Shown: positions 1 through 10,269 of the stretch, piece after piece
Numbering within the stretch: the first letter of the stretch is position 1
Layout: the number at the start of each line of letters is the position of its first letter
From: Prunus persica
Lineage: Eukaryota; Streptophyta; Magnoliopsida; Rosales; Rosaceae
Direction of reading: 5' to 3'
DNA length: 64,000 nucleotides
Assembly (NCBI RefSeq): GCF_000346465.2
Contig: NC_034011.1
Coordinates: 23,076,264 to 23,140,263 of the forward strand
Program-made: the position numbers and the translations under genes
The notes under the pieces: generated by a model
Database searches by the model: none
Told to the model about the DNA's origin: nothing
What the model saw: the letters and a program-made list of their open reading frames with translations, nothing else

Positions 1-738
1 AAATAATATAATACACAAGAAGAAGGAAACACAGAACAGTCCAATCCAACTGATTAAAACTTGTTGGGTTTCGCCTGAAAATGGTCTGAGTTCGTCTTAT
101 AAATTTCCATCACGCATATACACCATGACATGTGGCAAATCAGAGTTGATACCTTCGGTGTGTGGACAGGATTTCAATAACCATATGACTTGATAAAAAA
201 AAAAACATAATAACCACACTATAAAAAAAAAGTGGCAATAGTCACTATTATTTGGTGACATTTGGTGACTAATGTGGGGATATTGTTGTGTTTATTGTCA
301 CGTTTTTTGGTTAGTGAGATCATGTCGACACACTGAAGGTATAGACTCAGGTTTGCCACATGTCAGGGTGTATATGGGTGGTGGAAATTTAGAAGAGGAA
401 CTCAGACTGTTGTCAGGCGGTGCTGAACATGTATAAGTCGGTCGGAGTGGACTGTTCGGTGTTACCTTCCTCGTGTGAATCAGATGATTTGGTCTGCACC
501 GTGTTACACAATACATGTATATCAGCATGTTAGGTTATCCTGGTTTTGATGCATATCCATTTCTTGAGCATGTAGGANNNNNNNNNNNNNNNNNNNNNNN
601 NNNNNNNNNNNNNNNNNNNNNNNNNNNNNNNNNNNNNNNNNNNNNNNNNNNNNNNNNNNNNNNNNNNNNNNNNNNNNCCCCACATTAGTCAACAAAAGTC
701 ACCAAATAATGGTGACTGTTGCCACATTTTTTTTTAAT
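1..738. repeat. Interleaved inverted repeats around an assembly gap
   Basis: Two inverted-repeat pairs are interleaved. The segment at about 63-178 returns in reverse complement at about 300-440, sharing the word gacatgtggcaaa and the flanking gataccttcggtgtgt-like stretch. The segment at 222-276 (agtggcaatagtcactatt...) returns in reverse complement at 678-738. The second pair looks like the terminal inverted repeats of a non-autonomous DNA transposon. The gap lies between its arms. No coding potential is seen; short open frames here are chance. Confidence 0.6.
578..677. other. Assembly gap (100 N)
   Basis: Exactly 100 ambiguous bases, the usual placeholder for a gap of unknown size. It lies between two inverted-repeat arms, a typical place for an assembly to break. 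Confidence 0.95.
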
Positions 739-814
739 AGTGCCATGACCGTTTGAGATTTGTTCCTCTTGTATCACCCAGAAATACATAATCAAATTTT
801 CTCGGGTTTAGTCG

Positions 815-935
815 AGTGAAAAATGACCTTAACTGGCAAGCCAGTAATTTTAGGTTCGAATTCCCATGACACATTGACAATATGTGTGTGAGAAACCCAC
901 CTCTCCTTCTAAATTTTAAAAAGAAAAAATAATGC
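815..935 (+). mobile_element. SINE-like tRNA-derived relic
   Basis: A B-box-like word (ggttcgaattccc, about 853-865) is followed by a body and an A-rich end near 915-930, the arrangement of plant tRNA-derived SINEs. The A box is poorly preserved. It lies just downstream of the broken OMT copy. Identification rests on this layout only. Confidence 0.35.
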
Positions 936-1040
936 ATTTGTTGACATAACATAGCATGATTTAAGGTACATGCTATGGTTTTCTTGTTAACAGTTCTTAT
1001 TATAGGGGATGTAAAAGTAAGAGAGAAAAGCAAGATGTAT

Positions 1041-2545
1041 TTAGTTTTTATTTTTCGCAGACACATAGGCAGGAAAGGCCTCAATGATGGAGGGTATATC
1101 TAGAAGATTGGTGATTTTGTAACGAGAGAAGCCTCCTTCTTCTAAGAGCATTTCCACCTATTTGTCATGATAAATGACAAAGAGAGGCAATGGCTATTAC
1201 TATTTATATGAACAGTGACAGCCCTTGCAAAAGGCAAGTTGTATTTCCACCCATTGCCATGGCAAATGGCAATTACTATTCACTTTAAATTATTTTTATT
1301 TTTTATACTCAAACGATTAATTTGGACAATAGTTTGGGTTGCCACGTGTCAATATTTATTATAACATTCACATCTTATATTTCGGATAAAATTTTCGGAT
1401 AAGATTTTCAGTTGCCATGTGGTTCGTGATCGGGCAATGACCAACTTGGACCCAACACTCACACAACAAAATATCTTTCATAGTTGTCCATGACCCTCCA
1501 GTTTCGATGGAAGAGGCCATTTGTATTTTTACACAAATAAAATTTAGTAGTAGAAAATTTGGTGTTGAAAGTCAATAATATTGGTAGGTATTTATAAAAA
1601 AAAGTTCAGAATTTTTTGGTATTTTTTTTACACAAAAAAGGGGCAGCCGTTGGACTAGAAGAGAAATAATGGATCAGACAACCACCACCACCCCCCCCCC
1701 CCCCAAAGTGCCACATGGTTCTTATCGTTGGGGGAAAGCAGGGCTAGCATCAACACATGAAATTCTGAATTTTTTTTTTTTACCGTTGGCTTGTGTACGT
1801 CACACGCCAACGGTAAAATAAATTCAAACTCGCGCATTGACGCTAGCCTTGTGTTAGCGCGGACGTCATTATCCTTCAGGCAATAGCATGAGCTGGATTT
1901 GCTTTTGGGCTTGCCCGGGTTGGTGGCCCCCACCTGTTGCCTGGGCTGCATTTCTACCCTGGAAGCGCTTCGGAGGCCTAGGGCCCCCTCCTGCCCGGGC
2001 TGACCCCTTGCACTGGAAATGCTCTAACAATTTCTTCCATTCGCTTTCCGTACTATCCCTTTCGCTCGGTGTGTGAACCACCATCATCAACGAATCCAAC
2101 ACTAACCGCATATCGACCAATGGACCATTCTCTGGCTCTACAACATTATCGATAATTATGACTTTTCCCCTTTTTTCCTGTATTGCTTTCCGGCAATTTT
2201 TCAAAACATTCAGGCAAACTTCATCACTCCAATTATGCAACACCCACTGCATGTAAAATTTGAAATTATGATCCCAATTCATTTCATTTGATGTGAAATT
2301 TGGTTTTAAAAAAGGGGAAAAAAGTCACTTTCAGTCCTTATAATTTGTTTTAATTTTGGAAAGCATTAAAATTCAAGGACATCCCAATTTTAGTCTAATG
2401 TTCCGTCCAAAACAGTCCTCTTTGTAAGAAAGGCGTGTTCTGTCACGAAATTTCGCTGAAATTTAGACGTGTCTGTAAATTGGTAATGTGGAGGTTCACA
2501 TCACATTTTAATGCCATGCAGTTTACAAACCCAAACATGAGAGGC
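1041..2545 (-). pseudogene. O-methyltransferase pseudogene split by a TIR element
   Basis: This is a decayed member of the plant SAM-dependent O-methyltransferase (COMT) family. Exon 2 reads from 2249 downwards, after a good acceptor (tacatgcag), starting WVLHNWSDE, the usual catalytic-His segment, and continues through IIIDNVVEPENG and TESEWKKLL. It is then interrupted at 2025 by an 879-bp element (1146-2024) and resumes at 1145 with EEGGFSRYKI and IIEAFP, ending in a TAA at 1041-1043. Removing the element and one TAA restores the frame. Most of exon 1 is missing: only a short block at about 2490-2545 resembles the start of the neighbouring intact OMT exon 1 (around its Met-Ala-Leu-Lys-Cys residues). 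Both the insertion and the exon-1 loss make it non-functional. It is a tandem relative of the intact gene at 4115-5270. Confidence 0.85.
1146..2024. mobile_element. PIF/Harbinger-like non-autonomous TIR element in OMT exon 2
   Basis: The ends are inverted repeats (gagcatttcca at 1146, tggaaatgctc ending at 2024) and both flanks carry the 3-bp duplication TAA (1143-1145 and 2025-2027), which fits PIF/Harbinger-type insertion. The host gene provides an independent check: the OMT frame is continuous across the element once it is removed. No transposase is seen. The interior contains a long imperfect hairpin (1741-1856). Confidence 0.85.
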
Positions 2546-2819
2546 AAAACTAATTGTGTGACCTCTTACCAGTGTTTCATCAAATTGATATGCTTCCATT
2601 TGATCTCTCTTTCTCTCTCACACATACAAAGTGTTTGATACTTCCATTCAAAATTTGTCATGCAACTAGATTTAAAACTTCTTTTTCATATTCATAATAA
2701 AACTAAAGAAAAAATAAATAGACAAAGACATAAAAGGACAAGGAAGACGCCGCAATTGCCACGCACCTCCCACCTTACTCAACCCGTTACCCAGCACTGC
2801 AGCCCCTCTCCTCTCCTCT

Positions 2820-2821
<2 letters not shown>

Positions 2822-2886
<65 letters not shown>
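2822..2886. repeat. Compound (TA)n(CT)n microsatellite
   Basis: An uninterrupted TA tract (2822-2856) passes directly into a CT tract (to 2886). Around it, 2546-3325 shows no gene. Confidence 0.95.
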
Positions 2887-2887
<1 letters not shown>

Positions 2888-3329
2888 AAACTACAACCTG
2901 AACCCATGGAATCACCAGCAAGATCTCATAAGCATTGAAAATGAGTCCAATTTTATTCAATTACCATTGACACGTGATTTTTTCCGGATGGTTCTCTATT
3001 TCTCCTGATTTTTTATTTTTTTTATTTTATTTCAAAATATAATAATTGAGTTTCTTGTCCAGCTGTAAATTTTTTTTACTTGTTCTGAAAAATGACATAT
3101 AGCAAATTTTGAATTAGAGTATCACAAACTAACATGGCAATACAGTTCTATTCTACAATTTCTCATTAGATTGAGGAGAATCTTAATGTATCTATATAAT
3201 GATTAGTGGACAATTAAATTCCGTTTCGATTCTATAGACGAGCATAAGGACAACTAGTAGGTATATGCTTGATTTGGTATGGATATGCAAACGTGAGCAA
3301 TAAAAAGAGATATCATGTTTTTTCATTCA

Positions 3330-3850
3330 GAGGCGTTGGTTGCTAGGTTAGGTGCTATTTTTTAGGTGAAAAGGGGATTGACTAATGTTATTTTTTAGGG
3401 TGATGTTCTTCACATCATCACATCGATTAGGCTCTCTGTTATTGGATCGTTTTGTCATTGGTTTAGTTGTGGAGGATACCAAAATTTTGCATTCTTAGGA
3501 AATTGGAGATGGATTTACCCATATTCGTTGTACTGCGAATAGCATGGCCCATCGTCTTGCAAAATGTGTGGTTCACTGCAGAGGCCTTTCCATTTGATTT
3601 GAGGACACTTCAGATTTCTTAATCATTAGTGATATTTTTTGTTGGAGGGTTGTAACTAGTGGGTTTTTGCGATTGAGACTCTTGGGGACCGGAGGGTGCT
3701 CTATCAAGGGAAAGATTCTTTTCGATGGCTATGCCAAAAGAGAGTAGGCTACTTGGTTAGACCAATGTCCGAACCTTTATGTGTAGAAGCTTGCCTAATC
3801 CTCTAGGGATCAGTCGTTTTTTTTTACTTGTTACTTTCTCACTATCAAAA
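3330..3850 (+). mobile_element. LINE 3'-end relic (RNase H-like domain)
   Basis: In one frame around 3505-3595 the text reads GDGFTHIRCTANSMAHRLAK, typical of the C-terminal end of the RNase H-like domain (RVT_3) of plant non-LTR retrotransposons (the ...N..AHRLAK... motif). Upstream, 3330-3500 gives a degenerate match to the AEAL..R.GL start of that domain, with stops and frameshifts. The stretch ends near an A-rich run at about 3846. Heavily decayed and not functional. Confidence 0.55.
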
Positions 3851-3892
3851 AAATATTATCTCTTTCCTGGACAATAAAATAAAATAAAAGTC

Positions 3893-3894
<2 letters not shown>

Positions 3895-3924
<30 letters not shown>
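3895..3924. repeat. (TA)n microsatellite
   Basis: An uninterrupted TA dinucleotide run lies downstream of the intact OMT gene. Confidence 0.9.
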
Positions 3925-3927
<3 letters not shown>

Positions 3928-4114
3928 CTAAAATACAGTCCCTATTTGAAAAAAGAAAATGCCAGAAATATTCATCCGGTGACATTATAATTTAAACAAA
4001 CCATTGACATTATAACTGGAAAACAAGGTTGAATAAGATCACGTCACAAATATAAGTTGCCAGTGCCATATTATTAATAACTACAACACTTCACACTGTG
4101 ATTTAAATTTTAAA

Positions 4115-5270
4115 TCACACAGGGTAGGCCTCAATAATGGATAACAGAGCTGGAATTTTGATGATTTTGTAGCGAGGGAAACCTCCTTCTTTCAGTATCT
4201 TCTCCCATTCATTCTCAGTCCTCTCCTTTCCACCTGACGCGTGTGCAATCATCACTAGATCAAACACCAATCGTGTGTCGTCCAGCACCCCATCACCACT
4301 TGGCTCTAGAACTATATCAGCGATCATGATCTTCCCACCTCTCTCTGGTATTGCTTTTCGACAGTTCTTCAAAATCTTGATGCAATCAGAGTCATTCCAA
4401 TCGTGCATAATCCACTGCATAATCTCAATCAAAAGTTAGTTATAATAAGCCAATAAACCCTAGCTTCTTTCCCATACCTTTTTTTTTTTCATGACATACC
4501 TTCATGAAAACAGCATCAGCATTTGGAATATGGTCCTCAAACATGTCACCTCCAACATGTGACACTCCATGGTACGCTGGTGCTGTGGCTACAACATGTG
4601 GCAGATCAAAATTGAAACCCTTGATGTTGGGGTAGGCCTGCACAATATCAGCCACTGCACTTCCGGTCCCACCGCCTACATCCACCAAGGACCCCACCCC
4701 ATCAAACCAGCGTCCATATTCTGTGAGTATTGCCTTCATCACAATCCTAGCCGTGCAGGCCATGCCATCGTTGAACAATTTGTTGAACCCTGGATTTTCA
4801 GAGGCAAAGTCCCAAATCTCAAGCCCATGCGCCTTCTTGAAGGCCCAAGGCCCTCCTTCTCTGACACATTGGCTGAAATAGTGCCATGGCGCCATTAGGG
4901 AGGGGTGATTCTCCATCACAAGCATTGGAGCTAGGCTCATCTCCGAGTCATGTAGCAGCCATCGTGACGAGTAGGTCAACCCATAGACAGGTTCTCCCCC
5001 TTCGGACGGGTGATGAACGGCGAAGATGTTTCGGCGGACGAGAAGTCTCATGATGCGTGTGAGGCATGTGATGTCTGGAGAGGGTGCTATTAAGTGTGAG
5101 GCTATTTGGGACAGAGTGATCATATGATCAGTAGGAGCATGAGAGTGTATTATATCAGCTATGCGTAGCTCCACAGCACATTTCAATGCCATGGAATCTG
5201 CAAAGCCAAACATGTACTTCCATATATCTGCTTGACCTCTAAGCATTGCCTCAGCCTCTGTTGCTTCCAT
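4115..5270 (-). CDS. SAM-dependent O-methyltransferase, COMT family
   Basis: Two exons, 5270-4500 and 4414-4115, join at ATGAAG|GTATGT and TGCAG|TGG to give 356 aa, normal for the family. These enzymes move a methyl group from S-adenosylmethionine to a hydroxyl of a small phenolic or alkaloid in the cytosol. Visible parts: an N-terminal dimerisation region (about 20-110, ALKCAVELRIADII), the SAM-binding loop LVDVGGGTGS at 195-204, the DLPHVV segment near 222-227, the catalytic His in WIMHDW (His261), a Glu in VLEP (294) and the GGKERTENEWEKIL segment (318-331). The substrate cannot be read from sequence. The overall style is nearer to the reticuline/norcoclaurine/flavonoid-OMT-like clade than to lignin caffeate OMT (inference). 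The gene lies next to a broken paralogue at 1041-2545. A TATA-like box lies about 57 bp upstream of the ATG. Confidence 0.92.
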
Positions 5271-5326
5271 TTTGATTCTCTAAAGTTCTCACAAACAAAG
5301 CATATGCTATAAGCCTATAACACGGG

Positions 5327-5335
5327 TTATATAAA
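5327..5335 (-). promoter_or_regulatory. Probable TATA box of the OMT gene
   Basis: TTTATATAA on the minus strand, about 57 bp upstream of the OMT start codon, a normal plant position if the leader is short. Confidence 0.5.
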
Positions 5336-5940
5336 GAAGGGAAGCATAGTAACATACCACACTAATGTCCAAATTTTTTGGTTAAATCTATACACAATTA
5401 CTGGAGCAGGTACTAATCAATTGACACTAAGCACTAAGCAGCCGACAAATTACTATTTATAACATGAGAAATCAATTGCTAGATCCAAATCTTGGATTGA
5501 TTGGTTGGTAGATGCATATGAATAGATTTTTGTTTTGTTTTGTTTTTAATAGAAGCGATAGTCCAAAAAGAAAATAGAAATCATTGATTGGTTGGGTTTC
5601 TCATACACACTGCCAACGTGTCATGGAGATTCAAACTTGAAACCACCACTCTGCAAGTCAACATTTGTTTTCATTGAGCTACACCTGTTTGTTTTCATTG
5701 AGCTACACCTGTTGGCGCATATGCATACAATCTTAAGATGCGATGAAACTGCTAGTAATTTGTGATTGGCTTCAGTTTTTGAAAATTTATTTATTTATTT
5801 TCATAAATCGTTAAGTAGTCTTTTTAATCCAAATAATTGTGGATGCTCAAATCGATGTCATCTCGATTAGATCAATAAAAAAGGTGCAATGCATGTCTAG
5901 CAACCAGTCAAAGGCACTGCTCACTCCAACAAGCATGAAA

Positions 5941-6783
5941 AGGTTTCGATGTATCAATATCACCACATGCTTTTAACAATTCTTACGAGCTCTTCAATTT
6001 GGTCACATTATAAATCCCGAATGCATGGGGATGCAATTGAAATCATGAGAAAAATCTTCCCCTGTTTGTGGACAGCCATTATATATAGCGGAAATGTTTT
6101 AATACATTTGAAGATGTTCCTAGTTCGAGTAATATTCTAATGGATTTTGTACAAACACAAAAAGCAAGCTACTGGTACAATAGGTTGTAAGCTGGTAAAT
6201 CATGTATTCTTTGAGTATCTTCTAAAGACAGCTCTCTCTCTCTCTCTCTCTCTCTCTCCAGTTGTGTCCTTGTTGCTTGTAGAACATCCTAAAAGATTGA
6301 AAGCAACAAATCAAGAGTTGGTGATTTGGAGAAAAAGATTAGCCTCATAAATTCTAAATTCTATTGTGAAACACATTAGAAGAAAAGAAACAGAAAATAG
6401 AAATCATTGAGAGAGAGAGAGAGAGAGAGAGAGATTTGCATTAAATTGCATGTAGGACGCATGCATTGCAAGCCACTGAGCATCAACCATTTCAAAAGCT
6501 ATACAGTATAGTACATCAAAAGCGGCTTCATATTCTGCATGCAAATCATAATCCAGGAGATTAAATATCAGAAACCAGCGCAGTTTTTTTGCAGTTCTCC
6601 AATTCTTAAAGGCAGTTGAGCATTGTAACCCAAAAAAGACATTTGAGCATAACCTTGTTTGAGATGTACATTTACCTCCTAATAATCTCACGAAATTTAT
6701 TCCTGAAAGACACCTTGGTTTTGCTGCAAAGTAAATCAGCAGACAAGGAAGATTCAAGAATAATTAAGATTCGTTTCATTTAT
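5941..6783 (-). repeat. Duplicated 3' end of the ELMO gene (distal copy)
   Basis: This segment is a close direct copy of 11973-12776, with only small differences over about 800 bp. It contains copies of the last three ELMO exons. It ends at CATTTAT (6777-6783), where a TIR-flanked block begins. Its natural continuation is found on the far side of the block, at 11591. Confidence 0.9.
6169..6723 (-). pseudogene. ELMO-domain gene fragment (last three exons)
   Basis: Copies of the final exons of the gene at 12199-16096 are visible: 6723-6676 (KPRCLSGINFVRLLG), 6534-6440 (EYEAAFDVLYCIAFEMVDAQWLAMH...) and 6288-6169 (DVLQATRTQLER...LPAYNLLYQ, TAG). All three keep the frame. The last carries a (GA)n tract 18 nt longer than the functional copy, adding three ER pairs inside the LERE helix without a frameshift. 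The donor after the middle exon is GC instead of GT. The earlier exons are absent (apart from a scrap near 11930-11960), so no full protein can be made. Whether it is transcribed is unknown. Confidence 0.85.
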
Positions 6784-7675
6784 ATGCTACGGGCACCAAC
6801 TAGTTTACTAATATTTTAATACCAACTGATTTGACACACCATGTTACTTGCCAACTCATCTATTTTAACTTCTTGATTTATTTTTTATTTTTTATCAACT
6901 TAATTTTCTAATTTAGGCTGAGTCCTGCAACACCTTCTTTCATCACCGCTTCAACACCATCACCGCTGCTATTATACAGTGTCACCATCACGATGCCGCC
7001 ATCACCAATCAGTCCCATCGTCGATCTTGAACCCAACCATTCACAATATTAATCCATTGACTGTTACTGTGACGATGCCATTCAATCCGCTCATCATAAA
7101 TCCGCCAATGGGTTTTTGCCTCAACATATATTTCTCGAATTGAATATGGGCACGAGACGCACGCAACACTTTTATATTTCATGCCTCAACATAATACTTG
7201 TTAAATAATTGATTCAACTCCCAGCAATAATGCAATGGGAAAAATTAAATATTGAGAAGTTCCATAATTGTGGCAAACGCTTTGACTTTTATCCACATTA
7301 GCATTTCATAATTTAAAATTTAAAATGACTATATGTCATTATTTTCCTTTAAATAAAAAATAAAAAATTATTTGTCTTATTACTACTGTAGATAATACGA
7401 GGTTCCTGGTCAACCATTGGAGCTCCCTTTGTTTATGTGTTATCTATAAATCAGAAGGGGAGTTTGTTTGCCTAGTCTATGCGCACATGCATAGTGGGAG
7501 TTTAGACTTTCGATGTTTGAAGATTGCCCCAACTCAATCTGTGAGTGTTGCTTGTTTTAACATTAATATTTGTTATATTTATTTCTTTGATTTTCTTTTT
7601 ATTGCTTGTTTTATAACACACACATATATATATATATGGGAATTTACAAGTTAGTTCTAGCTCCTCAGATTGAAC

Positions 7676-10259
7676 ATGGCTACTGCCTGGGATATGTTGG
7701 CTGAAATGCTAAGTCCGTCTCCTGAAGAAGGTATATATATATATATACTCATACTGGAACGCATACTTGATTTTGTTATTGATGGTGTAGCATTATTTTT
7801 CTCTTTAGTTTTAGAGTATGTATCTAGGCAATTACTGGGGTGGTGTTTTTTCATTTATATTCTTGTCAAGTTTATTTGTTGTTGTATGTGGGAGAAATTA
7901 TTGAGTAATACAGAAATATGTTTTGATATATTTAATTTAAACAGGAAGGCATAATAATAATGATGAGAGCGTTGTGAATGTGAAGCATGGTTCTTTGTAC
8001 GAAAGTTTGAAGTCTGGTGATTGGAATGCTGCAAAGGAATATATTGATCGACACCCCGAGTCACTAACACATAGAGGTTCATCAAGCGGTGGGACAGCTC
8101 TTCACGTGGCAATCGAGTGGAAGCAGTTACACATTGTGGAAGAGTTGTTGAAGCTGATGACAGGAGAGGACTTGGAAATTGAAGATGGCGATGGTTTCAC
8201 AGCTTTTTTCTATGCTTTGATAAGAGGAACGGCCCCAATAGTTGCCAGCATGGTAAAAAAGAACGAGAATTTAGTTACCAAGCGTGTTATGACCAACGCA
8301 GGCGCTATATGACTCCAGTTTTATACGCTTGTGTTTTGGGCAGCTGGAAAATAGCTCGCTTTCTCTATTCTCGCACTCCAATCCATGTTTTGACTCAAGA
8401 CAATAATGGCCGCCAAGGAGCTGAACTTATTTCCCAGTGCTTTTTCCAGAGAAATAAATTTGGTAATTTTGACATCATTTTCAATTATATATATAAATAA
8501 CCAATTATAGTATATGTTGATTTGTGGCTGCTTATATGATGAACCAACTATACTATAGATATTGGATGGGATTTACTTCAGCATTGCCCAAAATTGGCCC
8601 TTACTGAAACTTACTTCGGGTGCTCCCCTTTAAATACACTAGTTAATTTGCGTTCAGCATTTTCAAGTACGATTTCTCTCAAATTTTGGTAACGCTGAAT
8701 CTATAACAATTAATATTTACGGTTTCCCTCAAGTACGTACACCGTGTTCAAAGTGTTCATCATACAAAACATTTTTGTATTTTTTTATACAAAACATTTT
8801 CTTCTTGGTTTTTTATTTTGGTTTTCAATATTGCATCCTTCGTTATATTTTATGTAAAAAGAAGCTCATGTAAAGTGTTCATCATATACGTACACATTTT
8901 TGTATGTTTTTGTTTTCTTTTTGTTTTTGTTTTGTCAACATCTTCGGATTTCGCCATGCAGTTATGGGTTTCTTTCAAGAAGTTGTCAAGAATCTTCTCA
9001 AACGGTTAGGTATGCTAGCTACATCCATCCACATTATTGATTCTTGGTTTAATTCTCACTTTTGAAATACGTTGTAGATTAATATTGTTTTCACTGTTAA
9101 CCTAGAAATCCGTGACTTGCATGAAATGAAATGAGATTGGGCCATGACCGAATTCTTCAAATTCTACGGCTCATGTGTGACGTGGTAAAACATACAAATC
9201 TTGACTGGAAGCAAACTATCTTCGTGCAAAAGGCAATCCTCCGAGCTGTAGAAGGAGGAAAAGTGGAGTTTATTAAGGAGATGTGTAAGGCGAATCCAAG
9301 AATCCTACTAACGAAGATGGATGAAAGAGGCAGATCTATATTTCTTTATGCCGTTGAATGTCGTCAAGAAAAAGTTTTTAATCTTATATATGGGCTCAGT
9401 GAATATGATAGGAATGCTATCTTAACGCGTGCAGATGACTTCAACAATACCATCCTACATGCAGCAGGGAGTTTGTCTGGACATCTTAATCATATTCAAG
9501 GTGCAGCTTTGCAAATGCAAAGAGAGCTACAATGGTTCAAGGTCAGATTTTCTCACTTTATTGCATGTACGTAACCTTAGACAATTACTTTGTTATATAT
9601 ATTTATAGGCTATATATGTGATGTGAGTTTTCTTAATGAAATGTAGGAGGTGGAGAGTATTGTACCCCCATCGTCCTTAGAAATGATAAATGTTACTGAG
9701 AAAATGACAGCACAAGAAGTATTCACCAAGAACCACAAAGAATTGGTGAAGGAAGGAGAAGAGTCAATAAAAGGGATAGCAACTTCTTGCACAGTCGTAG
9801 GTGCCCTCATTGTTACCATTATGTTTGCTGCTGCATTTACAGTTCCTGGTGGAAGCAATCAAGATACAGGTTTTTCCATCTTCTTAAGAAAGAAGTTATT
9901 TTTTATAATTTCAGATTCTATATCACTCTTTTCTTCAACGACATCAGTGATGATCACTGATATTCTTGAGAATTCTTATGTCACGCTATGCAGAATATGA
10001 TTTCCTCAGGTCTTTGCCCACAAAAATGATATTAGGCCTTTTCACCCTTTTTTTATCTGTCGCCACCATGATGGTTGCTTTTTCTTCAACTCTTTTTATT
10101 ATGCTTGAGGGAGAATCATGGGTATTTATTCCAGTCATTTTGCTTGCTAGGGTTCCAATCAGCTCGTTTGTGTGGATGCAATTCCCCCTCTTTCTTGACA
10201 TTTTCATGTTTACCTATGGAAAAGGAATATTTGACAAGAAATGCAAAGCCGGGGAATAA
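7676..10259 (+). pseudogene. Ankyrin/PGG (ACD6/ITN1-like) gene copy 1, decayed
   Basis: Exon by exon homologue of the intact gene at 48008-50911: exons at 7676-7730, 7945-8462, 8559-8708, 8962-9009, about 9104-9541 and 9647-10259. Damage relative to the intact copy: a 2-nt gain near 8304-8309 that closes the frame at a TGA; TAA at 8690-8692 and TGA at 8696-8698 in exon 3; the exon 3 donor changed from GT to AT (ataacaattaat); intron 3 and nearly all of exon 4 deleted; a 5-nt gain near 9120-9131; a 7-nt gain (cactgat, 9955-9961) in the membrane region. Exon 1 also encodes a different N-terminus (MATAWDMLAEML). Ankyrin repeats and the PGG block (FTVPGG) remain recognisable. It lies inside the TIR-flanked block. 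Confidence 0.88.
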
Positions 10260-10269
10260 AATCTTGATT

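Noticed and set aside
2660..2938. 92-codon frame
   Set aside because: Half of it is translation of the TA/CT microsatellite.
4569..4898. 109-codon plus-strand frame
   Set aside because: Antisense shadow of OMT exon 1.
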